Shown here: positions 49,516 through 58,149 of the stretch, piece by piece
Numbering within the stretch: the stretch's first letter is position 1
Layout of the letters: every line of letters begins with the position of its first letter
DNA from: Streptomyces sp. SID13726
Lineage (GTDB): Bacteria; Actinomycetota; Actinomycetes; Streptomycetales; Streptomycetaceae
Assembly: GCF_010548375.1 (NCBI RefSeq)
Contig: NZ_JAAGLY010000001.1
Location: 620,001 to 684,000, forward strand
Direction: 5' to 3'
DNA length: 64,000 nucleotides
Notes under the pieces: generated by a model
Databases searched by the model: none
What the model saw: the letters and a program-made list of their open reading frames with translations, nothing else
What the model was told of the DNA's origin: nothing
Program-made: the position numbers and the translations under genes

Positions 49516-50607
49516 TTGACTTCCCTCTCAGTTTTCTCCGCTCTCGCTCCCTACGGCTGGGACGAGGCATGGGCGGACGAGTTCGCCCCCTACGAGTCCG
49601 AAGGGCTCCTGCCCGGACGAGTCGTCCGGGTCGACCGCGGGCAGTGCGACCTCGTCACCGCCGACGGGACGATGCGGGCCGACACCGCGTTCGTCACCCC
49701 GAACGACCCGATGCGCGTGCTGTGCACCGGGGACTGGGCCGTCGTCGAGCCCGTCGGCAACCCGCGCTACGTACGGACGTATCTGCCACGCCGTACCGCC
49801 TTCGTGCGCTCCACCTCCTCCAAGCGGTCCGAGGGGCAGATCCTCGCGGCCAACGTCGACCACGCGATCGTCGCTGTGTCGCTGGCCGTCGAACTCGACC
49901 TCGGTCGTATCGAACGGTTCCTGGCCCTGGCCTGGGAGTCCGGCGCACAGCCCGTGGTCGTGCTCACCAAGGCCGACCTGGTGCCGGACGCGGTGACGCT
50001 CTCGCATCTCGTGGAGGACGTGGAGACGACGGCGCCGGGTGTCCCGGTGCTGACCGTCAGCGCCCTCGACGGCGACGGGCTCGACGTGCTGGTCGCGGTC
50101 GTCTCCGGCGGTACGTCCGTACTGCTCGGGCAGTCCGGTGCGGGCAAGTCGACGCTCGCGAACGCCCTCGTCGGCGAGGACGTGATGACCGTCCACGCCA
50201 CGCGTGACGTGGACGGCAAGGGCCGTCACACGACGACCACCCGCAACCTCCTCGCCCTGCCGGGCGGGGGCGTCCTGATCGACACCCCCGGCCTCCGGGG
50301 CGTCGGGCTCTGGGACGCCGGGACCGGGGTCGGACAGGTCTTCTCCGAGATCGAGCAGCTGGGCGCGCGGTGCCGTTTCCACGACTGCGCGCACGAGAGC
50401 GAACCGGGGTGCGCGGTGCTCGCCGCCATCGACTCCGGTGAGCTGTCCGAGCGGCGGCTGGAGAGCTACCGCAAGCTCCTGCGGGAGAACCAGCGCATCG
50501 TGGCCAAGACCGACGCACGGCTCCGCTCCGAGATCCGGCGCGAGTGGAAGAAGCGCGGCGCGGAGGGCAAGGCGGCGATGGAGGCCAAGCGGGGGCGCTG
50601 GCACTGA
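49516..50607 (+). CDS. rsgA: Ribosome small-subunit-dependent GTPase A
   Basis: A 363-residue circularly permuted GTPase that assists 30S subunit maturation. The GTPase motifs appear in the permuted order G4 (VVLTKADLV, about 150), G1 (LLGQSGAGKSTLANAL, about 205), G3 (LIDTPGLRG, about 255). An OB-fold precedes them, and the C-terminal zinc site is CRFHDCAHESEPGC, with a basic tail. Length is typical. The TTG start is the best fit to family N-termini but has only a weak ribosome site that a hairpin may hide. It lies just outside the iron-regulated locus and is not expected to belong to it. Confidence 0.9.
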   Translation: MTSLSVFSALAPYGWDEAWADEFAPYESEGLLPGRVVRVDRGQCDLVTADGTMRADTAFVTPNDPMRVLCTGDWAVVEPVGNPRYVRTYLPRRTAFVRSTSSKRSEGQILAANVDHAIVAVSLAVELDLGRIERFLALAWESGAQPVVVLTKADLVPDAVTLSHLVEDVETTAPGVPVLTVSALDGDGLDVLVAVVSGGTSVLLGQSGAGKSTLANALVGEDVMTVHATRDVDGKGRHTTTTRNLLALPGGGVLIDTPGLRGVGLWDAGTGVGQVFSEIEQLGARCRFHDCAHESEPGCAVLAAIDSGELSERRLESYRKLLRENQRIVAKTDARLRSEIRREWKKRGAEGKAAMEAKRGRWH

Positions 50608-50618
50608 CGGACACGGAG

Positions 50619-50646
50619 GCGCGGTCGGCATCACCGCCGACCGCGC
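50619..50646. terminator. Stem-loop terminator after rsgA
   Basis: GCGCGGTCGGC and GCCGACCGCGC form a perfect 11-bp stem with a six-base loop, twelve bases after the rsgA stop. Confidence 0.75.
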
Positions 50647-50737
50647 CGACCGCGCCGATATCCCGGCCCCCGACAACGCAATCAGTCAGACCACACCAGA
50701 CCAGCCGCCCCCCCCGAACACCCAAGGAGTACATCCC

Positions 50738-51289
50738 ATGAAGTCGCCGCTCCCACCCGAGCCCGGGACGGCGACTCCGGCCACCACCCCCGGCCCTCTC
50801 GCCTCGTTCCTGCGGTTCGTGCTCTTCGGGGGTGGTGTCGGAGTCGTCGCCGGCCTCGCCGTACCGCTCCTGGCCGCGGCCATGCCCTGGGCGGTCTCGA
50901 ACGCGCTCGTCACGATCGTCTCCACCCTGCTGTGCACCGAACTCCACGCCCGCTACACGTTCGGCCAGAAGCGCGGTGCCGGATGGCGCGAGCACTGGCA
51001 GTCCGCGGGCTCGGCCACCGCCGCCTACCTCGCGACCGGACTCGCCGTGTTTGTGCTGCACCTGGTCCGGTCGTCGCCCGGCGCGCTGACCGAGCAGATC
51101 GTCTACCTCGGCGCCTCCGGCCTCGCCGGCACCTGCCGGTTCGCCGTCCTGCGCCTGTACGTCTTCGCCACCCGCCGCGACAGGAGCGCACCGCCCCTGA
51201 AGCAGCAGCCCGAGCCGGTGCGGCAGACCGCGCCCGTGCAGCGGCCCGAGCCCGTGCAGCAGTCCGAGCCCGTCCTCCTCGCCGCCTAG
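50738..51289 (+). CDS. GtrA-like four-helix membrane protein
   Basis: A 183-residue membrane protein resembling the GtrA/DPMS family, whose members are thought to flip or position polyprenyl-linked sugars. Four hydrophobic stretches are visible (FLRFVLFGGGVGVVAGLAVPLL, ALVTIVSTLLCTELHARYTF, TAAYLATGLAVFVLHLV and IVYLGASGLAGTCRFAVLRLYVF). ARYTFGQ after helix 2 fits the family. The C-terminal tail is a Pro/Glu/Gln repeat (QPEPV, RPEPV, QSEPV). AAGGAG lies nine bases upstream of the ATG. It is convergent with the next gene. Confidence 0.75.
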   Translation: MKSPLPPEPGTATPATTPGPLASFLRFVLFGGGVGVVAGLAVPLLAAAMPWAVSNALVTIVSTLLCTELHARYTFGQKRGAGWREHWQSAGSATAAYLATGLAVFVLHLVRSSPGALTEQIVYLGASGLAGTCRFAVLRLYVFATRRDRSAPPLKQQPEPVRQTAPVQRPEPVQQSEPVLLAA

Positions 51290-51298
51290 CAGCCCTGG

Positions 51299-52264
51299 TC
51301 AGTAAGCGCGCTCCCGCCACTCACCGGTGGCGAGGTCCAGTTCCGCGTACGTCGCCTCGTCGGGGGTGAAGGTGAAGTAGACCCGGCCGCGGCCCCCGGC
51401 GACCGACCAGGGCGCCAGGTCGTCGCGCAGGATCCGGACCCCGTCGTCGGTCAGCTCGGCGGCGCCGCTCTTGCCCGCGGCGAGGAAGAGCCGGCCGTCC
51501 ACCAGTGCCATGTCGGACAGGGGCAGCCCGTGGCGGCCCGCCACGGTGAAGCCCCGCTCGGCCGAACCGCGGAGCACACGCCCGCCTCGCGACTTGCCGC
51601 TGATCAGCACATCGCCGTCGGGGAGGAACACCACGGCGGTGAGGATGTCGTCGGTGGCGGGTCCGTCCGGATCGTCGAGCACCCGCCAGCGCGCCCCGTC
51701 GAAGTGCAGCAGGGTGCTGCCGTACCCCACGGCGTACACGTCGTCCGCGCCACGGCCGCGGAGCGCGCCGATGGGTTTCCTGAGACCGGGGTCGTGCTGG
51801 GTCCAGACCTCGCCGTCCCAGTGGTAGAGGACCCCGCCGAAGGTGGCGACATGCACGTCCCGGTCCGAACTGCCCCAGATCGCCATCGGGTTGGGGCGCA
51901 GCCCGTTGGACTCCTGGCGCGGCAGCTCGACGTGCCGCCACCCGAGACCGCCCTCCGGCACCTCGAACTCCAGGTCACCGGTGGCCTCCCGGTCCCGCCA
52001 GGACACCGGTGCCGTGGTCCACACCAGGCCGGTGGTGCTCGTCAGCCAGGGATGGCCCAGCGGCGAACACCACAGCTCACGCAGGGTGTCGTTGGTGGCC
52101 AGGACGTTCTCGGCGGGACCCGTGCCGTCCACCGGGCGCCGGAACACATACCCGGCGGCGCGGCCGGAGTCCCCCGGCCGGTAGGCGATCAGCAGGAACC
52201 AGGTCGTGCCCCGCTCCTCGCGGACGTACAGGATGTCCTCCCGCACGTCGTTCTCGTCCGGCAT
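51299..52264 (-). CDS. Hypothetical beta-propeller-like protein
   Basis: A 321-residue soluble protein without a signal peptide. Repeated segments such as VHVATFGGVLYHWDGEVWTQHD, VYAVGYGSTLLHFDGARWRVLDD and VYFTFTPDEATYAELDLATGEW look like blades of a beta-propeller (about 40-45 residues each). I do not recognise the family. The start at 52264 is set by GGAGGAGGG seven bases upstream, in preference to a GTG at 52288. The neighbouring upstream gene ends 24 bases before this start, so the two form a leftward pair. Confidence 0.65.
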   Translation of the reverse strand: MPDENDVREDILYVREERGTTWFLLIAYRPGDSGRAAGYVFRRPVDGTGPAENVLATNDTLRELWCSPLGHPWLTSTTGLVWTTAPVSWRDREATGDLEFEVPEGGLGWRHVELPRQESNGLRPNPMAIWGSSDRDVHVATFGGVLYHWDGEVWTQHDPGLRKPIGALRGRGADDVYAVGYGSTLLHFDGARWRVLDDPDGPATDDILTAVVFLPDGDVLISGKSRGGRVLRGSAERGFTVAGRHGLPLSDMALVDGRLFLAAGKSGAAELTDDGVRILRDDLAPWSVAGGRGRVYFTFTPDEATYAELDLATGEWRERAY

Positions 52265-52288
52265 CGACTCGCCCTCCTCCACGGTCAC

Positions 52289-53044
52289 TTACCGCGTCGG
52301 CGGCAGTTCCTCCAGCGCGGCGACCGTGCGTCCGCCGCGGATCGCGGGCAGTCCCCGCACCAGCCGGTCGAGCAGATGCTCGTAGCGCAGGCCCGCCTCG
52401 GCGAGGTAGGTGTCGTCGCCGGGGGAGTCGCCGTCGGCGATCAGGACCTCCGGCACCAGCAGCCCGGACAGGCCGGTGTCCGGCGCCGGGTCCTCGACGG
52501 TCAGCTCGTAGGCCGCCGGGTCCAGGTACTCGGGCACCACGGCCCGCCCGCGCAGGCTCCCGCCGACCTCGGGCACGAACTCGTCCCACAGGACCGTCAG
52601 AGCGGCCCGCAGATCACCGCGGACCTCGACGTACTGGTCGGTGGAGTTGCCGACGAAGGTCTCGGCCACGATGTCCCCCTGCACCAGAAGGGTCGAGGAG
52701 CCGGAGAGGACCAGGTTGGCAACCTTCAGATCACCCAGCACGATCAGCGACGGGCTGCCGTAGTCCAGGTTCAGGATGTTACCGTCGACCTGGAGGTCAC
52801 CGTCGATGACATATCCGGTGACCGCGCCGTCGATCCCCTCGTACTCGGGCCGCCCACCGGCCTTGATCCACGGGTTCTGGTGCCGGTACTGGTGGTCGTC
52901 CAGCCAGAGCGAGCCGGGCAGCACGGCGGGTCCCGGGTGCAGGATGTACTCGTCCTCGTCGAGATTGTCGTACGACTCCTGCGGGAATCCCCGCCGCTCG
53001 AACAGGGCGACCGTCTCGGCCCAGGTCTGGTAGATCGTGTCCAT
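52289..53044 (-). CDS. Hypothetical protein with polymer-forming-like beta repeats
   Basis: A 251-residue soluble protein. Its middle (about 75-150) has successive short strands ending in Gly or Asn (VIDGDLQVDGNILNLDYG, LIVLGDLKVANLVLSG, LLVQGDIVAETFVGN, YVEVRGDLRAAL), as in bactofilin-type polymer-forming or other right-handed beta proteins. The flanks are not recognisable. I take the inner ATG at 53044 over a GTG ten codons earlier. It is the first gene of a leftward pair with the propeller-like protein, which may act with it. Confidence 0.6.
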   Translation of the reverse strand: MDTIYQTWAETVALFERRGFPQESYDNLDEDEYILHPGPAVLPGSLWLDDHQYRHQNPWIKAGGRPEYEGIDGAVTGYVIDGDLQVDGNILNLDYGSPSLIVLGDLKVANLVLSGSSTLLVQGDIVAETFVGNSTDQYVEVRGDLRAALTVLWDEFVPEVGGSLRGRAVVPEYLDPAAYELTVEDPAPDTGLSGLLVPEVLIADGDSPGDDTYLAEAGLRYEHLLDRLVRGLPAIRGGRTVAALEELPPTR

Positions 53045-53107
53045 GCCCGGCACAGTAGGCGCCCGCACCGACACCCCACCCCGCCCGGCAAACCCCCGGC
53101 CCGCAAT

Positions 53108-53125
53108 TACGCAACGCGTTACGTA
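53108..53125. promoter_or_regulatory. Near-perfect 18-bp palindrome, operator candidate
   Basis: TACGCAACGCGTTACGTA matches its reverse complement at 16 of 18 positions. It lies in the divergent gap between the polymer-forming-like gene and the Ada/AlkA gene. It looks like a TetR- or Ada-type operator, but no partner regulator is adjacent apart from the Ada protein itself. Confidence 0.4.
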
Positions 53126-53220
53126 CTTCTACTGACCGCCACCGGTCCCGCGCCCGCCTCAAGCCCGTGTCCGATTTCCGCCAGCCGCGGTTTCCCGGCC
53201 GGGGGAGACTGGAGGGCGTG

Positions 53221-54606
53221 ATGGACGAAGACACCAGGTACGAAGCCGTACGGAGCCGGGACGCCCGGTTCGACGGGGAGTTCTTCTTCGCCGTCGAGAC
53301 GACCGGGATCTACTGCCGGCCCAGCTGTCCGGCGGTGACCCCGAAGCGCCGCAACGTCCGCTTCTACGCGACGGCCGCCGCCGCCCAGGGCTCGGGCTTC
53401 CGGGCCTGCCGCCGCTGCCGCCCGGACGCGGTGCCCGGCTCCGCGGACTGGAACGTACGGGCGGACGTGGTGGGCCGGGCCATGCGCCTGATCGGCGATG
53501 GGATCGTCGACCGCGAGGGCGTCTCCGGACTCGCAGGCCGCCTCGGCTACAGCGCCCGCCAGGTCCAGCGCCAGCTCACCGCCGAACTCGGCGCGGGCCC
53601 CGTCGCGCTGGCCCGCGCCCAGCGCTCCCACACCGCGCGCGTCCTGCTCCAGACCACCGATCTGGCGGTCACCGAGATCGCGTTCGCGGCGGGCTTCGCC
53701 AGCGTCCGCCAGTTCAACGACACGGTCCGCGAGATCTACGCCTCGACACCGAGCGAACTGCGCGCCGCCGCCCGGAGCGGGGCCCGGCGCCCGGCCACCC
53801 CCACGGCGGGCATTCCGCTACGGCTCGCCCACCGCGGCCCCTACCGCTCCGGTGCCGTCTTCGACCTGCTGGAACGCGAGGCCGTACCCGGCGTCGAGGA
53901 GGTGAGCGGGACACCCGGGCGGCGCACCTACCGCCGTACGCTGCGCCTCCCGCACGGCACCGGAATCGCCGCCGTCGGCGAACGGCCCGGCACCACGCGG
54001 ACCACGTCCGGCGCCCACCCCGGCGGCTGGCTCGACGCCCAGCTGCACCTCACCGACCCCCGCGACCTGACCACCGCCGTCGGACGGCTGCGGCGGCTGT
54101 TCGACCTCGCCGCCGATCCCTACGCCGTCGACGAGCGGCTCGGCGCCGACGCCCGGCTCGCCCCGCTGGTCGCCGCCCGCCCCGGACTCCGCTCGCCCGG
54201 CACCGCCGACGCCGAGGAGTTCGCCGTACGGGCACTGGTGGGCCCCACCGTGTCCGCGACCCTCGTCCAGCGCTACGGCAAGACCCTGGACGCACCTTGC
54301 GGCGGCCTCACCCACCTCTTCCCCGAACCGGCCGCGCTGACGGAGGACGACGGCCCCCTGGGCGCGCTCGCCACCGCCCTCGCCGACGGGACCGTACGCC
54401 TCGACCCGGGCGCCGACCGGGACCACGCGCAGCACGCGCTGCTCGCCCTGCCCGGCCTGGACACCCGTACCGTCGCCGTCGTCCGGGCCCGCGCCCTCGG
54501 CGACCCCGACATCGCCCCACCGGGCACCGAGACCCCCGACACCTGGCGCCCCTGGCGCTCCTACGCCTGGCAACACCTGCTCGCAGCAGGGGAGTTGGAG
54601 TACTGA
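53221..54606 (+). CDS. Ada-AlkA fusion: methyl-phosphotriester sensor and 3-methyladenine glycosylase-like protein
   Basis: A 461-residue fusion. The N-terminal Ada zinc domain has Cys32, Cys36, Cys63 and Cys66 (YCRPSC, CRRC), with one Cys normally accepting methyl groups from phosphotriesters. An AraC-type DNA-binding region follows (about 80-185; LAGRLGYSARQVQRQL, IAFAAGFASVRQFN). The C-terminal half resembles AlkA, ending with LLALPGLDTRTVAVVRARALGDPD and WRPWRSYAWQHL. The stretch of about 20 residues that normally lies between these two and carries the catalytic Asp appears to be missing, so glycosylase activity is doubtful. GGAGGG precedes the start; a GTG one codon earlier is possible. 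The ogt gene overlaps its stop. Confidence 0.88.
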   Translation: MDEDTRYEAVRSRDARFDGEFFFAVETTGIYCRPSCPAVTPKRRNVRFYATAAAAQGSGFRACRRCRPDAVPGSADWNVRADVVGRAMRLIGDGIVDREGVSGLAGRLGYSARQVQRQLTAELGAGPVALARAQRSHTARVLLQTTDLAVTEIAFAAGFASVRQFNDTVREIYASTPSELRAAARSGARRPATPTAGIPLRLAHRGPYRSGAVFDLLEREAVPGVEEVSGTPGRRTYRRTLRLPHGTGIAAVGERPGTTRTTSGAHPGGWLDAQLHLTDPRDLTTAVGRLRRLFDLAADPYAVDERLGADARLAPLVAARPGLRSPGTADAEEFAVRALVGPTVSATLVQRYGKTLDAPCGGLTHLFPEPAALTEDDGPLGALATALADGTVRLDPGADRDHAQHALLALPGLDTRTVAVVRARALGDPDIAPPGTETPDTWRPWRSYAWQHLLAAGELEY

Positions 54607-55088
54607 TGAGCACCCGCTGGACCCACCTCGACAGCCCCGTCGGCCCCCTTCTGGTGACCGCCGACGCGACCGGAGCACTGACCTCGCTGTCCGTGCCCGG
54701 GCAGAAGAACGGCCGTACCGTGCAGGAGGGTTGGCTGCACGACCCGGGCCCGTTCCGGGCCGCGGAGGAACAACTCGCCGCCTACTTCGCCGGAGAACTC
54801 AAGGAGTTCCAGCTGGAGTTGGCACCGGTCGGCACCGAGTTCCGGACCCGGGTCTGGGACGCCCTCGACGACGTCGCCTACGGCTCGACCACGACGTACG
54901 GCGAGATCGCCGCCCGGATCGGCGCCTCCCGGATCGCCGTCCGGGCCGTCGGCGGCGCGATCGGCGCCAACCCCCTGCTGATCCTCCGCCCCTGCCACCG
55001 GGTGATCGGAGCGAACGGCTCCCTCACCGGATACGCGGGCGGCCTGGAACGCAAGACCACCCTGCTCACCCTGGAACGCGCCCTCTAG
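54606..55088 (+). CDS. ogt: Methylated-DNA-protein-cysteine methyltransferase
   Basis: A 160-residue suicide repair protein that removes methyl groups from O6-methylguanine. The acceptor Cys lies in RPCHRVIGANGSLTGYAGG, and the helix-turn-helix segment is TTYGEIAARIGA with AVGGAIGANP. Its ATG overlaps the Ada/AlkA stop by one base (TGATG), so the two alkylation-repair proteins are made together. Its stop shares a CTAG with the convergent neighbour. Confidence 0.93.
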   Translation: MSTRWTHLDSPVGPLLVTADATGALTSLSVPGQKNGRTVQEGWLHDPGPFRAAEEQLAAYFAGELKEFQLELAPVGTEFRTRVWDALDDVAYGSTTTYGEIAARIGASRIAVRAVGGAIGANPLLILRPCHRVIGANGSLTGYAGGLERKTTLLTLERAL

Positions 55089-55456
55089 CCCTCCTCAAGA
55101 CCCCAGCTGTGGATGCGGCGCGGATGGATGCGGATCAGCTCCTCGCTGAAGTGCGGGCCCAACTCGTGCGGGCCGGTGAGGAGTTCCGCCTCCCCGCGGA
55201 TGTCGATGCCGCGCACGGTCCACGGCTTCAGGCTGGCTATGTCGTCCACGACCAGCGCGACCTTCGGGTTCTTCTGGAGGTTGCGCCACTTCTTGGTGCG
55301 GCCCAGGGCGTAGCCGCCGATCAGGATGGTGCCGTCGTCCTGCGGGAAGAAGCCGACCGGGTTCGCCTGCGGCTGCCCGTGCTGGTCGACGGTGGCCAGC
55401 CGCCCCAGCCGCTGCGACTTCAGGTACGCGCGCTCGGCCTCGCTGAATTCGGTCAT
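55085..55456 (-). CDS. PPOX-class F420/FMN-dependent oxidoreductase-like protein
   Basis: A 123-residue flavin split-barrel protein. FSEAERAYLKSQRLGRLATVDQHGQPQANPVGFFP and LGRTKKWRNLQKNPKVALVVDD are typical of the actinobacterial PPOX-class F420-dependent family. The likely cofactor is F420 or FMN; the substrate is unknown. I take the inner ATG at 55456, which fits family N-termini. The stop codon lies in the CTAG shared with the ogt stop on the other strand. Confidence 0.8.
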   Translation of the reverse strand: MTEFSEAERAYLKSQRLGRLATVDQHGQPQANPVGFFPQDDGTILIGGYALGRTKKWRNLQKNPKVALVVDDIASLKPWTVRGIDIRGEAELLTGPHELGPHFSEELIRIHPRRIHSWGLEEG

Positions 55457-55533
55457 GGCGGCCAGCCAAGCACGTCGGCGCCGCCCGCACATCGGAACGG
55501 CGGCCCAGATCCTTCCGGGACCACAGCCCTACG

Positions 55534-56016
55534 TCAGCCCCACAGCACCGTCCCCAGCCACGCGCCCATGATGAGCAGACAGGTGAACAGCTCGGCCAGC
55601 ACACTGGAGCCGCCCGAGCGCATCGCCGTGCGCAGGGCGGCCCGTGCCTCGCCGGGGCGGCCCAGTCGCAGCCGCTCCGACAGGTAGATGCCGCCCATGA
55701 ACCCGGGGATCGCGCCGAGCACGGGGACCAGGAAGAAGCCGAGGAACGCGCCCACCCCGGCGTACGCCCCCATGCGGGGCGTGGCCCCGCTCTCCCGCAG
55801 CCGTCTCGGTGGCAGCGCCCACCGCACCACCTGCGAGAGGAACAGCGCGACGGTGGCTCCCACCAGCACACCCCACGCGACCGGCTGCGGATCCTTCAGC
55901 GCCCACCACAGAACCGCGGCCCACACCAGCCACGACCCCGGCACCCCGGGCACCAGTACCCCGCAGAGGCCGAACAGCATGACCGTGCCGACCAGCAGGA
56001 GATCCCACGCTCCCAT
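55534..56016 (-). CDS. DUF456 family membrane protein
   Basis: A 160-residue membrane protein with four or five hydrophobic helices. LFGLCGVLVPGVPGSWLVWAAVLWWAL and AYAGVGAFLGFFLVPVLGAIPGFMGGIYLSE are the DUF456 signature stretches, including the Gly-rich PGF segment. The function is unknown. It is the only gene between the F420-type gene and the divergent PP2C-like gene. Confidence 0.8.
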   Translation of the reverse strand: MGAWDLLLVGTVMLFGLCGVLVPGVPGSWLVWAAVLWWALKDPQPVAWGVLVGATVALFLSQVVRWALPPRRLRESGATPRMGAYAGVGAFLGFFLVPVLGAIPGFMGGIYLSERLRLGRPGEARAALRTAMRSGGSSVLAELFTCLLIMGAWLGTVLWG

Positions 56017-56310
56017 ATGTCCAGGGTGCCGGAGGGCGCCAGAAGACGCAGGTCAGCGATGTTCGTACGGAAGTCACAGCTCAACGACAGGAAAACGGGT
56101 CACACTCGGGGCCGATCCGCACGACGCCCACGGCGTCCCGGTCCGCAAGCGTCGCCGGGCGGCTCTCCCGTGGGGGGTGGAGCCGTCCGGCGGCCTCATC
56201 CGCCACACCTGTTCGAGAACTCACTCGCCACGCCGTTCGACGCGCGCGGTCGCGCCCGATTTTCGGGATGCCCCGTTTTCATACGGCCCGCGCGGTGGAC
56301 AATTAGGGGC
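56017..56310. other. Divergent intergenic region without a gene
   Basis: 294 bases. GTTCGAGAAC near 56210 has short inverted arms, but the centre breaks the palindrome. GACAATTAG just before the PP2C-like ATG could be a -10 element. No gene or RNA was recognised. Confidence 0.35.
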
Positions 56311-58095
56311 ATGAGCCAGCAGGGGGGAAGGCCCACCGGTCACGAGGACGACTGGTGGGGTCAGCTGTACGACACCACGGACGACACGGGCCCCGCACCG
56401 GCCCCCGACACCCTGGACGACCGCTTCGCCTCGGCGGCGGGGACGGTACGGGACGGGAGCCAGTCCGGTGCCGCCGAGGACGGCGGGGCCCGGGCCGGTG
56501 CCGGAGTCCCCGCACCGCGGTCGGGTGCCCCCGAGGCACCGGAGACCGCGCCGCCCGGGAGTCCGGGCCGGCACCGCGGCTCCGGGGAGCTGCCGCCCGA
56601 CCCGGCCGACCCGCCCGAGGGCCCCGCGGCCTACCCACCCGGCCCCAAGCCGCCCGGCTTCGTCGCGCGCTCACCCGAGACCCCACCGCCGTCCGGCAGC
56701 CGTACGTCCACGGAGACACCGCCCGCCACGAGCGTCCCGGCCTCACGGATGCCCCCTGACGCGCCGAGGCCGCCGGCCGTACCGCCGCCACCGGCCCAGG
56801 GTGCCGATCGCCCCGACGCAGGGCTCGGAACCGGTCCCGACGCGGACGCCACCCCTGCGGACACCGGCCGGGCCCCCTCCGCCCGCCGAGCCGCGGACGA
56901 CTGGTGGGCCGCCGCACCCCCCGAACCCGACATCGCCGCCGCCGCACTCCCCGAGCCCGACATGGCACCCGCCCCCGCCCCCCGCACCGGCCCCGGCTTC
57001 ACCCAGCCCAACCCCACGGCCGAACCCCCCGCACGCGTCCAGGAATCCGCAGCCCCGGAAGCCGACGCCACCCCCGCCCCACCGGCACTCCGTACGGCCA
57101 CCCACGTGGACCTCCCCACGCTCCCCCCACCCCCCGTCGGCTTCGTGGGCTCCGGCCCGCCCACCTACGACGCCGAACCCACCGCCCTCCCGCCCGCGGA
57201 CCCCGACGAACTCGACGACCTCGTGGCCGACACCGTGCTCGACGGGGCCAGGTACGGCGCCTGCACCCTGCGCGCCGTCTCCGTGCGCGGGGACTCGGCC
57301 AGGTTCCGGGGCGAGCCGCGCCGGGACTCCCTGCTCACCGCCCGTTTCGGCACCGGCGAGCAGGCGCTGGTCCTCGTCGCGATGGCGACCGGCGCCCGCG
57401 CCACCCCCGGTGCCCACCGCGCCGCCGCCGAGGCCTGTCACTGGATCGCGCGGGCCGTGGGACGCAGTCACGCCCGGCTCGCCCAGGACATCACCGCCGC
57501 CCGCCGCGGCGACCTCAAGTCCGGACTGCACCGCCTCACCGACCGCAGCCTCGGCAAACTCCGCGCCAGCGCCGCCGAGCAGGGCATCGACCCGGAGGAG
57601 TACGCGGCCACCCTGCGCTGTCTGCTCCTGCCCGCCGACCCCGACTGCCGTGTCCGGGTCTTCTTCGGCGTCGGCGCGGGCGGCCTCTTCAGGCTCCGCG
57701 ACGGCGAGTGGCACGACATCGAACCCCGGATCACCGAGGTCACCGGCGAGCCGGTCGTCGGCTTCGGCTCGCTGCCCACCGAGACCCCCGAGGGCGACCG
57801 CCTCACCATGGACCTCGGCATCCCCACACCCCCGAGCCCCTACGAACCCGCCCCGGAGCCGTCCCGCGAACCCTTCCGCTTCCGCGCCTCCGTCGCCCGC
57901 CCGGGCGACACCCTCCTGATGTGCACCGGCGGCCTCGCCGAGCCCCTGCGCGGCGAACCCGGACTGTGCGAGTACCTCACCGGCAGGTGGTCGGGACCCA
58001 CCGCGCCCGGTCTCGCCGCTTTCCTCGCCGACAGTCAGGTCAGGGTCAAGGGGTACGCGGACGACCGTACGGCCGCGGCGGTTTGGGAGGCGTGA
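56311..58095 (+). CDS. PP2C-like phosphatase-domain protein with long Pro-rich N-terminus
   Basis: A 594-residue protein. The first 290 residues are Pro/Ala/Gly/Asp-rich and look disordered, with two DDWW or DDWWA patches at each end (DEDDWWGQLY, ADDWWAAAPPEP). From about 300 on, ARYGACTLRAVSVRGDSARFRGEPRRDSLLTARFGTGEQALVLVAMATG, GAGGLFRLRDGEWHDIEP and GDTLLMCTGGLAEPLRGEPGLCEYL resemble a PP2C-like fold. The metal-binding Asp pattern of active PP2C is only partly visible (DG and GGD motifs absent or altered), so activity is uncertain. No good ribosome site precedes the ATG. Confidence 0.65.
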   Translation: MSQQGGRPTGHEDDWWGQLYDTTDDTGPAPAPDTLDDRFASAAGTVRDGSQSGAAEDGGARAGAGVPAPRSGAPEAPETAPPGSPGRHRGSGELPPDPADPPEGPAAYPPGPKPPGFVARSPETPPPSGSRTSTETPPATSVPASRMPPDAPRPPAVPPPPAQGADRPDAGLGTGPDADATPADTGRAPSARRAADDWWAAAPPEPDIAAAALPEPDMAPAPAPRTGPGFTQPNPTAEPPARVQESAAPEADATPAPPALRTATHVDLPTLPPPPVGFVGSGPPTYDAEPTALPPADPDELDDLVADTVLDGARYGACTLRAVSVRGDSARFRGEPRRDSLLTARFGTGEQALVLVAMATGARATPGAHRAAAEACHWIARAVGRSHARLAQDITAARRGDLKSGLHRLTDRSLGKLRASAAEQGIDPEEYAATLRCLLLPADPDCRVRVFFGVGAGGLFRLRDGEWHDIEPRITEVTGEPVVGFGSLPTETPEGDRLTMDLGIPTPPSPYEPAPEPSREPFRFRASVARPGDTLLMCTGGLAEPLRGEPGLCEYLTGRWSGPTAPGLAAFLADSQVRVKGYADDRTAAAVWEA

Positions 58096-58149
58096 TCGCG
58101 GCCAGTGTGGATTGATGGACCCAAGGAGACCGAAGGGGTGCATGGATCC

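Noticed and set aside
49271..49519. 82-residue ORF before rsgA
   Set aside because: No ribosome site, overlaps rsgA start, and its composition is not protein-like; the 22-codon ORF in another frame has a better start.
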